Below are positions 27,001-35,018 of a stretch of DNA of 64,000 nucleotides, one piece after another (the first letter of the stretch is position 1; every line of letters begins with the position of its first letter). Source of the stretch: Christensenella sp964438705. GTDB taxonomy: Bacteria; Bacillota; Clostridia; Christensenellales; Christensenellaceae. The position numbers and the translations under genes were made by a program. The notes below the pieces were generated by a model. The model was not told where the DNA came from and ran no database searches. It saw only the letters and a program-made list of their open reading frames with translations. The DNA is taken from contig CAYTKQ010000014.1 of the NCBI GenBank assembly GCA_964438705.1, forward strand, positions 6,105 through 70,104, given 5' to 3'.

Positions 27001-28233
27001 CAGCGTATCGTTGACCGGCTGATCAAAGTTGTAGGCCTGTCCGTCCTCGGTCGCCCAGCCTGTGAACTGATATCCGTTGCGCGACGGCGCGGCCGGCGCT
27101 GTAACCTTGCTGCCCGCGTCCACCGCCACCGGGTCGATCTGCGTGCCTTCCGAGAAGAAGAACACATAATAGGAATTGCTGAAATACGGCACCAGCGTCA
27201 CATCCTTGGCCGCCGGCGCGTTAAAGTCAAATTGAACGTCCGTACCCTTTTCCACCCAATAGAGGAAACGTTTTCCCTCGTCGGGGGTGATGAGCTTGCC
27301 CGTCTGCGGATAAGGTTGGCCCGGGGTCGCATCCAGCGTATCGAATGTTTTACCATACTGGTCTTCAAAGGTCACCAGGAAATTTTCTGCGTTAAACCGC
27401 GCATAGAGACTGATGCTCTGCACGATTTCGGTTTCGGGATCAAACAGCGCGCCGCCTTCTTGCTGTGTATACCATCCGGCAAACGAAGAATTCGCCGGCC
27501 ACACATCACTTGACGGCGGGAGGGGCATGGAGATTTTACCATTGTCCACAAGTATTATATCGCCGTAAGGCTGACCGTTTACAACCAGCGTAACGGTAAG
27601 GGCATCTTCTGCAAGTGGGGCCGGCCCTTCAGGCACTGGCGTTTGCGGCGCTGGCGTTTGCGGCGGTATACCCGTCACTGCGGGCGTTTCAAACTGCGCA
27701 TACAGCTTGGTGTCCGCAGTGATCTGCGTATCCGCGCTGAATTTTCCGCCGCCCTCTTGTTCAAAGAACCATCCCGTGAACGCGCCTGCGCCTTCCGGAT
27801 AAGCATCCTCTGCGGGTGCCTGCGGCTCGGTTATCTTGCCGTCCACCGTAGAGATCGGCTCAAGATACTGATTTTCGCCCACAAAAAGCGTGACCGTATA
27901 TTCCTGCGCGGTCTCGGTCTCTTTCGACGTGCTTTCGCCGGTCACAGTTTGTTCGGTTGGCTCGGGCGGAGGATCGCTCTGCAGGCTGGAAAGAATCTCA
28001 TCCTGCTTCTCCGGATCCGGTGTGTTTTGCGACATCGATTCGATGATGTCGTTGCTCGTCTGAGCCACCGCTCCAAACGCAAAAACGCCCGTTTGCAGAA
28101 CGCCAAGCAGCATCACGATCGCCACTGCGGAACAGACTGTCCTGTGGAGCATGCTTTTGCTCGACGCGGCAGCCTTGTCCCGGCCCTTCTGTGTTCTCGT
28201 TTTCACGTATCCATTTTGTGTACGCTTTTTCAT
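18034..28233 (-). CDS. giant cell-surface protein with InlB-type and MBG-type repeats
   Basis: 3,399 residues from the ATG at 28233, which has AGGG seven bases upstream. A signal-like segment (AVAIVMLLGVLQTGVFAF) is followed by about nine InlB-B/Flg_new repeats to about residue 1150, each ending in forms like GWYTQQEGG and LYARF. Then come about 25 MBG-type repeats to about residue 3200, recognisable by K(T/V)YG(D/E)xDP near the start and NYKI or GTYxI strands later. An Ala/Pro linker leads to a membrane helix (LILAIVTGLISLMLVITYF), a charged stretch (KKRRDDEEEDEA) and two more hydrophobic helices near the end. There is no LPXTG motif, so anchoring is probably by these helices. It is probably an adhesin, but the ligand is unknown. 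The codon pattern matches its neighbours and no frameshift is seen. Confidence 0.9.
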   Translation of the reverse strand: MKKRTQNGYVKTRTQKGRDKAAASSKSMLHRTVCSAVAIVMLLGVLQTGVFAFGAVAQTSNDIIESMSQNTPDPEKQDEILSSLQSDPPPEPTEQTVTGESTSKETETAQEYTVTLFVGENQYLEPISTVDGKITEPQAPAEDAYPEGAGAFTGWFFEQEGGGKFSADTQITADTKLYAQFETPAVTGIPPQTPAPQTPVPEGPAPLAEDALTVTLVVNGQPYGDIILVDNGKISMPLPPSSDVWPANSSFAGWYTQQEGGALFDPETEIVQSISLYARFNAENFLVTFEDQYGKTFDTLDATPGQPYPQTGKLITPDEGKRFLYWVEKGTDVQFDFNAPAAKDVTLVPYFSNSYYVFFFSEGTQIDPVAVDAGSKVTAPAAPSRNGYQFTGWATEDGQAYNFDQPVNDTLRLYAQWQGQEVGYTVVYWTERANIVGTPSWPNDYISVKVGGGRTIAGTQITTAGEVDLSGKPDDAKLKYFDVSAPRLGAPVTIQGNGQSVVNVCYDRIVYTMDFVLSEGRESVNGTLTWAGAVGGQGTYTNPTKDQVVYSFDAKYEQDISNLWPSMNVNMTLANNGAKQPYGWQSYTSRQAGGGGETMVTKRMTLEPDLIPKTGDPDTWTGGAIATTVVWFPMYSEQLQKYELNYWFQALSDETGVPAEADGIESMTSTSLNGRLYVKDQELSQVVESAKYNLGKLNGFSAKSLEGMNTAGWTKNDYAWANVDENDVVHYNFYYNRKLLNIKYDSFGGSYIPQKNNVMFGEKISHLKPADPTKTNAKFLGWYYDSEYKNPVNWETDTVKTSQTETGGVLDPGTTVTLFAKWESQENTVFFYDKQTSLAGGKYFAAQGVETGRYVDFSRPIEMDVNGKAYSLIEGQEVPGYGEFLGWYWLIDNREPSKFSEDTPVNRDYSLYANWKTTGFKLTYDKGAATDGTLPTADGVYDIGTQVRVAQNTGNLVSGNLVFIGWLSDMDGKLYYENSKIAIQGNTVLTAQFGDPTAYSQITFAPGYSGSGQANVIAKAERNKETKLAAADTFTREGYDFVGWQLTGGGTYAAEAAYTPTAVTATFTALWKAQAHTVTFITDGNGTLTGETTFAEIPDGTAWAASGVKAPTPVANPGYYFYGWTPAIPNGTAQILTDETYVATFKAQQEIKVTAASADKTYDGTPLTKADVTDYTKSQLKLGDTIQVTMTAESTITNAGTRLNVIETFKIMRDGVDVTNEYKFATPTAGELKINKMKVTLTVTDKDKTYGESDPAYDYKTDVTPGADFTVSFSRTPDDEDVKTDGTKYEIKATVSNPNYDVTVVPGELKINPREITLTANSGAKSHGTADPDVIYADPKLTKGSFAPGEGVDKVFDQITRVPGENVGSYAVNIKLKANPNYKVNTNAGNLEITKSTVKVSITPVANSKVYDGQGTETDPQLSATVNGLPEGTLEPGRDYTLTREEGSDVRAGGYPISVELIGDAAKNYADAFLGTGTFTINPRPVELTANSGSKTYGQTDAEALPADWKGAKITDGDLIGNDTLNYSVSRTGSENAGTHAVIVTLGNNPNYEVKPINGTFVIYKKTIDVKANNAEKIYGQPDPAFSATATGLVGADKLDYTFTREGKGTADGENVGQYAISVNPGEYENYIINPVPGGQLTIKQKDVTVTAKPNGKVYGYDDPVFGAEDAIVDGTLTGESLVYSTDYTLKRVDGEDVNDYAINVVVGENANKNYKIVPVEGKFTITPRPITLKADDKTKKFDEKDPPWTATVQQEDPDGVLTKDLEAFHASYTLDRAEGSTAGRQYNINVHLGATPNYKVTPQTGTLTIVPANVDVTIRPLGGFKTYGEDDPSDALEVEIVGLPKGETLTEGKDYTVTRAEGDTVGSYNIYVEITPPESENYDYKIDWVRDVKFEVKPRPITITADDKRKTYGTKEDPEFSAQLTDGTTMAFNETIADLNLGFEREDANNNNAGFYDIDASVKKDIFGQNAVAKNYEITFKPGTLTIDPRDITIQVNDASKAYGDDDPTFSLPDPEQLVPGDEIALTFTREPGEVVRDGGYEISGKETVENPNYKVEVLPGTLTIVPREVTVKANDAGKVYGETDDPKLGVTITNMPADEEKYDKLMEGKDYTITRDPGREAKDYYAIKVGVPADSNPNYKITPEEGKFIIAKRDVTMQINSTGKEFGVVIDPPLSAEEKKSTDKKTGLIAGEKLEYTLIRTPGEDATTYPITAKYDKDADANKNYNITFLDGIFTITPKGSVKIIPEEKTITYGGEEKKLTATVIGAKAGELDFTLERTDPTNVNAGTYTISVKLGDNPNYTIDATATAPYVIEQVDATIKADAKNLTYGETPAEEQELTAQTSGMVKNEELSYTLKCSEEITSTTDAGTYPITVEFDPNAGANRNYKITTGGANFVVAQRPATIKVEGPSEKVYGDPDQEFTYTELNTVNNDKLSYKPTREQGEKVKPDGEGGYLPYEFSAEFDAAAGANKNYKITVKPAYMTITPRAITVTPDDTGKEYDGKGKETDPSLNVTIGNSPTNPAFVPTPGEDFTVSREDGKDVKYDENGKVTYYPITVTQGSNPNFVITPVEGKFTITQKDVTIKVNDGGKPYQGPEPDLRKYATVGKTVNNEELAFDVVRDSGETVTQEGYRMWAKLDPMYGVNKNYKIHTEDGTFYITASGTVTIYPKVVEVTYGDPERKLTKDDADVVGAKQDEIDFVLERNPGDDVKYDADGNVISYEISARLLSVNGNYETIDTSHKGGYTITPRDASVEALKNDKIYGEADPELKAKETGAVKNETLNYTLAREGAGTPEGQNVKAGGYPISVTLGNNPNYTVTQTGATFTIKQRPAEIRAKEQTITYGQTPAALDADVTGVVKNETLNYSLSTDSDGNAGRHNIIVVVEKDENPNYDVTAIDAPLIINKKQITVTPDNGGKTYGDPEPPILTGKVDGAVEGGSTPKFDIVRRPGENAGNYTITVVTGNDPNYDIVPGEGTFTIAKKDAVLRIDNKGKVYGDADPALTAKAEKLIAGDTLNYTLGRTGGEDAGDYPITATLGENKNYNVEVINGNLAIAQRDVNVIITPNNATKVYGAAEAPLTAQVSGTVNGDGLNYTLSRDPGEGVGSYAINVDLGSNPNYKVAVGKGAYTITPATATITVGSYTKTAGAGDPGFAATVTGLVNGETLAYTLNREAGEAVGSYAINAQLNAENPNYNVVVVPGALTITAAAAPAAPAAAAPAAPAAPAEQVVTIGGTQTPQGGNNPEAIGDPKIPLASVEASWALLNLILAIVTGLISLMLVITYFVKKRRDDEEEDEAKGVVMTRAEAKAEKEDEETHVKRKGLGRILSLVVTVIAVVVFILTENMSLPVVWTDEWTLLMGIIAIVNVVLAFLCRKEKKDNDEQQNKQLPDDAQPQNL

Positions 28234-28253
28234 ATAAATCCCTACTTTCATCT

Positions 28254-28319
28254 TTTAGCATCCTGCCTGTCGGCGCGGTGCATGGCCCTTTTCCCTCGGC
28301 CGTTCCCTGAGCTGCTAAA
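28254..28319 (-). promoter_or_regulatory. structured leader ahead of the giant surface protein gene
   Basis: Arms TTTAGCA (28254-28260) and TGCTAAA (28313-28319) can close a stem around a GC-rich 52-base interior that contains further pairing (GGCC with GGCC). It ends about 20 bases before the start codon. I do not recognise a riboswitch consensus. The rest of 28320-28510 is AT-rich, with no gene seen. Confidence 0.3.
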
Positions 28320-28510
28320 TGGTATATCGAGGGGGCTTTCATCAAAAAATGAGAGAAATCCCCTACTATCATGTCTCTATCATAAACCATACCGGTCACA
28401 AAATCGGTCATATTTTCTCAAAAAAGCAGACTTTTTTCGTACTTTTTTCTAAATTTTGACCACAGGGTGCTTTTGGCAACCAAATTTATATCAACACTGG
28501 TAATATAAAA

Positions 28511-28532
28511 GAACCGCGCGGGGGCGCGGTTC
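28511..28532 (-). terminator. terminator of purL
   Basis: A 9-bp stem (GAACCGCGC, loop GGGG, GCGCGGTTC) followed leftward by TTTTATATTA, ten bases after the stop. Confidence 0.8.
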
Positions 28533-28542
28533 TCGCTTTTTC

Positions 28543-31500
28543 TTATTTAAAATATTTCACACCGCTTTCAAAAATCCTCTGATCATAATTGCCCAAAATA
28601 TTTTTTGCAACATGTATCCCGGCGCGCTCCGTATGACCCATTTTTCCCAAGATACGACCATCCGGGCTCATGATGCCTTCCACTGCATCCATCGATCCGT
28701 TGGGGTTGAATGCAACGTCCATCGTTGGCGCTCCTTCAAAGTCCACATACTGCGTGGCGACCTGCCCGGCCTTGAAAAGCTGCTTGCGTTCCTTTTCCGA
28801 AGCCACAAAGCGTCCTTCGCCATGCGATACCGCCACACAATGCACCTCTCCGGGCTCACACAGCATGAGCCACGGGGAATTCGCGCTCGTCACACGCGTG
28901 CGTACGATGCACGATACGTGCCGCCCAATGCTGTTGTATGTAAGCGTGGGCGAATCATCGCGCATGGGCACGATCTCGCCATAGGGCACCAGCCCCAGCT
29001 TGATGAGTGCCTGAAATCCGTTGCAGATGCCGAGCATCAACCCGTCGCGGTTTTTCAAAAGCTCGTGCGTCGCGTCCATCACCGCCTTGTTGCGGAAGGT
29101 GGTGGCAATGAATTTTCCGCTGCCGTCCGGCTCGTCGCCGCCGGAAAATCCGCCGGGCAGCATAATCATCTGCGCAGTCGCGATCTCGCTCGCCAAAGCA
29201 CGGATGCTCTCGTTGATGTCCTGCGCATTCAGATTGCGCATCACCACCACGCGCGGGATAGCGCCCGCCTTTTCAAACGCCTTTGCCGTGTCATATTCAC
29301 AGTTCGTGCCGGGGAATACGGGGATCACCACGCGCGGGATCGCCGTTTTATATTTACTCGCAAATACATTTTTCTTCTTATAGATTGGCGCATCCGCTGC
29401 TCCGCGCTCCTGTGTTTGCGTGGGAAAAACGGATTCGAGCGTTCCCGTATAGGCCTCAAGCGCGGCAGAAAGCGGAATGCTTTCCCCGCATGCCTCGATG
29501 AACGGCTCCTCGCGCAGCTCGCCCACCAGCTTGAAATCCGCATCCGCAAGGTCCGGCGCTTCCACCAGAATCGCGCCGTACGCCTTTTGCGTCAGCTCTT
29601 CCATGTCCTGCGAAAACAGCTTCACGCCGATGCCGTTTCCAAACGCGCATTTTGCAGCGCCCGCAAGCAGGCCGCCCCGGTCGACGGCATAGGCCGAACA
29701 CACCCCGCCGTCCGCGATCATCTTATGCAGCTTCGCGTATTTCTGCTTTACGTCCTCAAAATCGGGCAGGCCGTGCTCGTCGCGCGCAATGTCCATCAAA
29801 TACAGCTTGTTGTCCGCGCTTTTAAACTCAGGCGTCAATACATTCGCCGCCAAAACGGGCGAAACGCAGAACGAGCACAAGGTGGGCGGCACGTCGATAT
29901 TTTTGAAGCTTCCGCTCATGGAGTCCTTACCGCCGATGGCAGCCACGCCCAGCGCCTTCTGCGCGTGATACGCACCAAGCAGCGCGCCAAGCGGCTTGCC
30001 CCAGCGCTCGGGTGCATCACCCAAGCGTTCAAAGTATTCCTGCAGCGTCAGCCACGAATCCCTAAGGTCGCCGCCCGCCGCAACGAGCTTCGCCTCCGAC
30101 AACAAAATCGCGTATACCGCGCCCAAAAACGGGCTTTTTTCCATCAGGTACGGGTCCATGCCATAGCTCATCAGCGTGGCCGTTTTACTGTCCGTGTCCT
30201 GCACGGGAATCTTTGCGCACATCGCCTGCACGGGCGTCAGCTGATGCTTGCCGCCAAGAGGCATCGTCACGCTGCCCGCGCCGATGCTGCCGTCGAACAT
30301 TTCGATGAGCCCCTTTTGCGAACAGATGTTAAGGTCGCCAAGCAAAGACAGCAGCGTTTTTTCGACCGTGTCCTCCGTCCTCTCAGAAAACGGCTGCGCC
30401 GCATCGCCCTGCACTACCTTCGCCTTCGCGTGCTGCGTCGCACCGTTGGAATCCAAAAATTCGCGGGAGATGTCCACAATGGTTTGATCGTTCCACATCA
30501 ATCGCATGCGGGCCGTGTTCGTCACCCGCGCAACCAGTGTGGCTTCGAGGTTTTCCTCCGCCGCCAGCCTCATCACCTTATCGTAATCCATGGGCTTGAT
30601 GACGACTGCCATACGCTCCTGCGATTCCGAGATCGCAAGCTCCGTACCGTCGAGGCCCTCATATTTTTTGGGTACCGCGTCGAGGTCGATGTCTAAGCCG
30701 TCCGCCAGCTCGCCGATGGCCACGCACACGCCGCCCGCGCCGAAATCGTTGCACCGCTTCACCATGCGTGAAAATTCCCGGTTACGGAACAGCCTTTGCA
30801 GCTTGCGCTCTGTCAATGGGTTGCCCTTTTGCACCTCCGCGCCGCATTTTTCAATGGATTTTTCATCGTGGGCCTTGGAAGAGCCCGTCGCCCCGCCGCA
30901 GCCGTCGCGCCCCGTGCGTCCGCCGATCAAAATCACAAGATCGCCCTCCGCAGGACGCATGCGCACCACCTGATCCGCAGGAGCCGCCGCGATCACCGCA
31001 CCGATCTCCAGCCGCTTCGCCTGATAGCCCTCGTGGTATACCTCGTCCACTAGGCCCGTCGCAAGGCCGATCTGGTTGCCGTAGGAGGAATAGCCGTGCG
31101 CCGCCTCTTTTGTGATCTTGCGCTGCGGCAGCTTGAATTCCATCGTGTCCGCAAGGCTTTGCCGCGGGTCCGCGCTGCCCGTCACGCGCATCGCCTGATA
31201 GACATACGACCGCCCCGAAAGCGGATCGCGGATCGCCCCGCCAAGGCAGGTTGCCGCACCGCCGAACGGCTCGATCTCCGTGGGGTGGTTGTGCGTCTCA
31301 TTTTTGAACATGATGAGGTAATCGCGTTCCCCATCGTAGGTCTGTATCCTGTGTTTGATGGAACAGGCGTTGATCTCTTCGGATTCGTCCATTGCCATCA
31401 GGCCGCCCGCCGCCTTTGCTTCCTTGACATAGATGGTCGCGAGATCCATCAGGCACACGTCCTTTTTACGGTTTAGGGCACGCCGCGTTGCAAGATAGTC

Positions 31501-32253
31501 CTCATAGACGCGCGCTGCTTCCCGCGAGAGCGGATCGTCTGCAAATTCCACCTCCTCAAGCCTCGTCAAAAAGGTGGTGTGGCGGCAGTGATCCGACCAA
31601 TAGGTATCCAGCACTTTGAGCTCTGTCAGCGTGGGGTCGCGCTTTTCGCTCTTGAAATAGTCCTGCGCGCACAGCATATCTTCGCCCGTCATGGCGTAAC
31701 CATTTTGTGCCGCGTAATCCGCGATCTGCTTTTTGGTCATTTTGATGAAGCCCGCGACCGTCTCCACGGCAGTGGGAATGTCGAGCTCCATTTTCAGCGT
31801 GGCGTAGGGCTTTAAGGTCGCTTCGCATGAATCGACCGGGTTGATGACGTATTTTTTGATTTGCTCCATTTGCGCCTTGGTCGCGCCCTTTAAGAGGTAT
31901 ACCCTTGCCGAGCGCACCTCCGGACGTTCGCCGCGCGTCAAAAGCTGCACGCATTGGGCCGCGCTGTCCGCGCGCTGATCATACTGTCCGGGCAAATATT
32001 CCACCGCAAACACGGAGTAACCCTTCGCGTCCGGCATTTCATTGAAATACACCGTGTCCACAGCCGGTTCAGAAAACATGCTCTGCGCCGCTGCGCCAAA
32101 CGCCTCGTCGTCCATCCCTTCCACATCGTAGCGGATGAGGAGCCGTACTTCTTTTACCGGCACGCCGAGGTTTTGCGTGAAATCTGCGCACAGCTTTTGC
32201 GCTTCCACGTCAAAGCCCTTTTTCTTTTCCACGAACAGTCTTTTTACGCTCAT
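28543..32253 (-). CDS. purL: phosphoribosylformylglycinamidine synthase, single-chain form
   Basis: 1,236 residues, the large one-chain type with the glutaminase domain at the C terminus. The synthase half contains DYFKSEKRDPTLTELK, SDHCRHTTF, FKNETHNHPTEIEPFGGA and GGRTGRDGCGGATGSS. The glutaminase half (about 960 on) has FPGTNCEYD, the nucleophile in MLGICNGFQALI and the HGEGRF histidine. It converts FGAR plus glutamine to FGAM in purine synthesis. No other pur gene is adjacent. The ribosome site GGAG precedes the ATG. Confidence 0.96.
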   Translation of the reverse strand: MSVKRLFVEKKKGFDVEAQKLCADFTQNLGVPVKEVRLLIRYDVEGMDDEAFGAAAQSMFSEPAVDTVYFNEMPDAKGYSVFAVEYLPGQYDQRADSAAQCVQLLTRGERPEVRSARVYLLKGATKAQMEQIKKYVINPVDSCEATLKPYATLKMELDIPTAVETVAGFIKMTKKQIADYAAQNGYAMTGEDMLCAQDYFKSEKRDPTLTELKVLDTYWSDHCRHTTFLTRLEEVEFADDPLSREAARVYEDYLATRRALNRKKDVCLMDLATIYVKEAKAAGGLMAMDESEEINACSIKHRIQTYDGERDYLIMFKNETHNHPTEIEPFGGAATCLGGAIRDPLSGRSYVYQAMRVTGSADPRQSLADTMEFKLPQRKITKEAAHGYSSYGNQIGLATGLVDEVYHEGYQAKRLEIGAVIAAAPADQVVRMRPAEGDLVILIGGRTGRDGCGGATGSSKAHDEKSIEKCGAEVQKGNPLTERKLQRLFRNREFSRMVKRCNDFGAGGVCVAIGELADGLDIDLDAVPKKYEGLDGTELAISESQERMAVVIKPMDYDKVMRLAAEENLEATLVARVTNTARMRLMWNDQTIVDISREFLDSNGATQHAKAKVVQGDAAQPFSERTEDTVEKTLLSLLGDLNICSQKGLIEMFDGSIGAGSVTMPLGGKHQLTPVQAMCAKIPVQDTDSKTATLMSYGMDPYLMEKSPFLGAVYAILLSEAKLVAAGGDLRDSWLTLQEYFERLGDAPERWGKPLGALLGAYHAQKALGVAAIGGKDSMSGSFKNIDVPPTLCSFCVSPVLAANVLTPEFKSADNKLYLMDIARDEHGLPDFEDVKQKYAKLHKMIADGGVCSAYAVDRGGLLAGAAKCAFGNGIGVKLFSQDMEELTQKAYGAILVEAPDLADADFKLVGELREEPFIEACGESIPLSAALEAYTGTLESVFPTQTQERGAADAPIYKKKNVFASKYKTAIPRVVIPVFPGTNCEYDTAKAFEKAGAIPRVVVMRNLNAQDINESIRALASEIATAQMIMLPGGFSGGDEPDGSGKFIATTFRNKAVMDATHELLKNRDGLMLGICNGFQALIKLGLVPYGEIVPMRDDSPTLTYNSIGRHVSCIVRTRVTSANSPWLMLCEPGEVHCVAVSHGEGRFVASEKERKQLFKAGQVATQYVDFEGAPTMDVAFNPNGSMDAVEGIMSPDGRILGKMGHTERAGIHVAKNILGNYDQRIFESGVKYFK

Positions 32254-32291
32254 CTTCTTCTCCTAAATCATAGCCTATTTTCATTATTATA

Positions 32292-33248
32292 TCATAGGTT
32301 CAGCAACAAAATATAGACCGGAATCGTCGCGAACGACAGCAATGTGGTGATGACGACGCCACGCGCCGCAAACTCCGTATCCGCGTTCGCAAGCTCCGCA
32401 AAAATCGCGGTAGAAACCATCGCGGGCAGGCTCATCTGTACGATGAGAACCTCCGTTCCCATCCGCGAAAGGCCAAACACCCCCGCCACAGCAAGCATCA
32501 CAAGCGGCGCAAGCACAAATCGTCCCACCAGAGCCCACGATATGCCCTTGTCGATTTTCTTGATGCACGAGAGGCCTGTGCGCTGCACGATCATGCCCAC
32601 AAAGACCAGCGCCAGCGGCGATGTCACACTCCCGATGCCCGAAATCGCGGAATCGAGAAACGCGGGCAGCTTCACGTTCAGCATCACCAGCACAAAGCCC
32701 GCAATGACGGCGATGAGCGGCGGAGAGAACACCTTTTTGAGGATATCCTTCGGGCCGAAGCACACGCCCTTGTTGTCGCAGGCGCGGAGCGCGCCATCCC
32801 GCGCGATTTCCACAAAGCCTACGCTGTTCATAAACGTCGTGTTTGCAACATAGTAAAAAAGCGCGAAAATCAAAGCGTGCTCTCCAAAGATCGCCGTTGC
32901 CACGGGCAGGCCGATGTATACCGCGTTGGAATACGAAAACAGCGCGGTGAAAACACCACGCCGCGTTGGGTCGATTTTTGCCAGCCGGATGACGAGCTTC
33001 GCAAGCGCGTACACCACGCCGATCGCCGCGAACGACGCGAGGATATACTGCCACGAGACCGTAAGGCTTTCCGCTGTGAAGCGCGAAAGAAACGCCGACA
33101 CCGCCGTACACGGCAGCGCCACGTTCACAATAAATTTGCTGATAAAGGACGTGACCGCCTTGCCCGCCCATCCTTTATAGGAGACAAAATACCCGACCGC
33201 AATGATGACGATCACCATCAGCACTGCCTGTATCGCCTCAAAAAACAT
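32292..33248 (-). CDS. AEC-family (auxin efflux carrier-like) transporter
   Basis: 318 residues with about ten membrane helices in the 5+5 arrangement of the PF03547 family. It starts MFFEAIQAVLMVIVIIAVG, and shows FISKFIVNVALPCTA and the conserved second-repeat block LVMLAVAGVFGL. In bacteria such carriers move malate, other carboxylates or amino acids. The substrate cannot be read from sequence. It lies 38 bases upstream of purL and 39 bases downstream of the flippase gene, all leftward. Confidence 0.85.
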   Translation of the reverse strand: MFFEAIQAVLMVIVIIAVGYFVSYKGWAGKAVTSFISKFIVNVALPCTAVSAFLSRFTAESLTVSWQYILASFAAIGVVYALAKLVIRLAKIDPTRRGVFTALFSYSNAVYIGLPVATAIFGEHALIFALFYYVANTTFMNSVGFVEIARDGALRACDNKGVCFGPKDILKKVFSPPLIAVIAGFVLVMLNVKLPAFLDSAISGIGSVTSPLALVFVGMIVQRTGLSCIKKIDKGISWALVGRFVLAPLVMLAVAGVFGLSRMGTEVLIVQMSLPAMVSTAIFAELANADTEFAARGVVITTLLSFATIPVYILLLNL

Positions 33249-33287
33249 AGCCGTCCCGGTTCCTTTCCATTACGCGCACACTGCGCC

Positions 33288-34910
33288 TTACTTCCACACG
33301 CGCATCCGTTTCAGCACCTGCACGACCTTTTTTCCGCCGCGGATTTGCAGCATTTCGCGCTCATTGACCGCCTTGACGAGCACAAGCATGAGCAGATAGA
33401 CGATCAACCCCACCACCACGCACAAAAGCACCGCGACCGTATTCGAATACGGTGCAATCAGCGTATACACGAGGTAGGCAAGCGCCGCCATCACCGCAGT
33501 CGCCGCGATGGGCTTCAAAAGATGCTCCCCCCATTTGATACGCACGCCCGTATATTTGCGCACAAACAGATAGTTCATCACAGCGGCGATCACATAGCAC
33601 ATCACCGTGCCGATGACCGCGCCGTAAATATTGATCTGCGGAATGCGCATCAGAAGCAGGCTGAGCCCCACCTTCACACCCGCGCCCACCGCAAGCGCGA
33701 TAGGCGGTAAATTTTGCTTGCCGATTCCCTGCAATACGCCCGTCATGGTCTGCATAAAGGGCAGGAACACCGCGACGGAGCACATCGTCATCAACAGACC
33801 CGTCGCAAGCTCGTGCTGCATAGGCGTTGAACTGGGGTACAAAAACGAGAAGATCGGCGCCGCGAACACGAAAAACGCCACGGTAACGGGAATCCCTTCC
33901 AAAAACGCGAATTTAATGCCGTGCAGAACATTTGCCTTCACACGGTCGTGATCGCCCAGCTTGAGTGCCTCACTGATGGCGGGCACCACGCTCATTTGCA
34001 GCGCCTGCGATACGATGGCCGCAAGGTTGATGATCGTCAGCACACCGCCCGAAAGCGTTCCATACATGCTGCGCACAGCGACGCTTTCATACCCTAATGT
34101 AAGCAAACTTCGCGGAATGATGACTGAATCTACAAACGCAACGATGGGCATGACAAGCCCGGCAATCGTTACGGGCAGCGCAAGCACCAACACTTTTTTG
34201 AGCAGCGGGCGGACTTCCTCCCGCGACAATTTACTTTTATAGGCCGCCATCATCTCCGTGGTCATTTTCCGCTTCTGCCTGCCCTGCGCGCCCATCGTGT
34301 AAAGGAGCGCGACCGCTTCGGAGATCGTGATGCCAAGGAGCGCACCCATTGCGCCCAGTTCCATGCGGCCCGTCCATTTTAGAATGAAATACGCAAGCGC
34401 GAGACCCGCACCCACCTTGACAAATTGCTCGATGATCTGGGAAAGCGCGGTGGGCTTCATGTTTTGCAGCCCCTGGAAATAACCGCGGTACGCGCACATC
34501 ACCGAAACGAAGAACAGCGCGGGCGCAAGCGCCATCAGCGAATATTGCCCACCCGGAAGGGCCTGCAGCTGCGTGATCGGCCCCGCGAGGCAAAACATCG
34601 CAACCGATGTCGCGATGCCTACAATAATAAGAAACGTACGTGACGTTTTGAATACCGCATACGCGCCCTTGTAATCCCCCGTTGTAACCCGCTCGGAAAC
34701 GAGCTTTGAGATCGCGATGGGCAGCCCCACTGTGGAAATGATGAGCAGCGCGGAATAGACCGGGAACGCCTGCTGATAATAGCTCATTCCTTCTAAGGAA
34801 ATAAATTCCGCTAGAACGATCCTGTAAAGCGCGCCCACGATTTTGACGATCACGCCCGCCGCGCCTAAGATAAGCGTGCTTTTGATCAGGCTTTTTGTTG
34901 TATCGGACAT
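33288..34910 (-). CDS. SpoVB/MurJ-like MOP-superfamily lipid flippase
   Basis: 540 residues with about 14 membrane spans. The N-terminal SLIKSTLILGAAGVIVKIVGALYRI and GMSYYQQAFPVYSALLIIST match the SpoVB/YtgP branch of polysaccharide/lipid II exporters. Members move lipid-linked cell-wall precursors across the membrane, in vegetative growth or in spore cortex synthesis. Which role applies here is not determined. A TATAAT box lies about 70 bases upstream at 34979-34984, and the 30-bp repeat described separately begins beside it. Confidence 0.85.
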   Translation of the reverse strand: MSDTTKSLIKSTLILGAAGVIVKIVGALYRIVLAEFISLEGMSYYQQAFPVYSALLIISTVGLPIAISKLVSERVTTGDYKGAYAVFKTSRTFLIIVGIATSVAMFCLAGPITQLQALPGGQYSLMALAPALFFVSVMCAYRGYFQGLQNMKPTALSQIIEQFVKVGAGLALAYFILKWTGRMELGAMGALLGITISEAVALLYTMGAQGRQKRKMTTEMMAAYKSKLSREEVRPLLKKVLVLALPVTIAGLVMPIVAFVDSVIIPRSLLTLGYESVAVRSMYGTLSGGVLTIINLAAIVSQALQMSVVPAISEALKLGDHDRVKANVLHGIKFAFLEGIPVTVAFFVFAAPIFSFLYPSSTPMQHELATGLLMTMCSVAVFLPFMQTMTGVLQGIGKQNLPPIALAVGAGVKVGLSLLLMRIPQINIYGAVIGTVMCYVIAAVMNYLFVRKYTGVRIKWGEHLLKPIAATAVMAALAYLVYTLIAPYSNTVAVLLCVVVGLIVYLLMLVLVKAVNEREMLQIRGGKKVVQVLKRMRVWK

Positions 34911-34988
34911 AAAATCATACCTCTTGGCAGACGCGCCGCGCCTGCGTTCAATATCGAATGGTCAGTCAGACCGTGATTATTATACCAC

Positions 34989-35018
34989 AAATTTGCGGCT
35001 ATGGCGCTTGACTTTGCA
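34989..35018 (+). repeat. 30-bp direct repeat R1, copy 1
   Basis: Identical to 35716-35745. It begins AAATTTGCGGCTATGG and ends GACTTTGCA. It carries the TTGACT -35 hexamer of the membrane-protein/XRE operon. It lies between the flippase promoter and that operon. Confidence 0.95.

Noticed and set aside
28254..28542. Known c-di-GMP, cobalamin or SAM riboswitch before the giant gene
   Set aside because: None of the conserved cores could be found. Only a generic stem remains.
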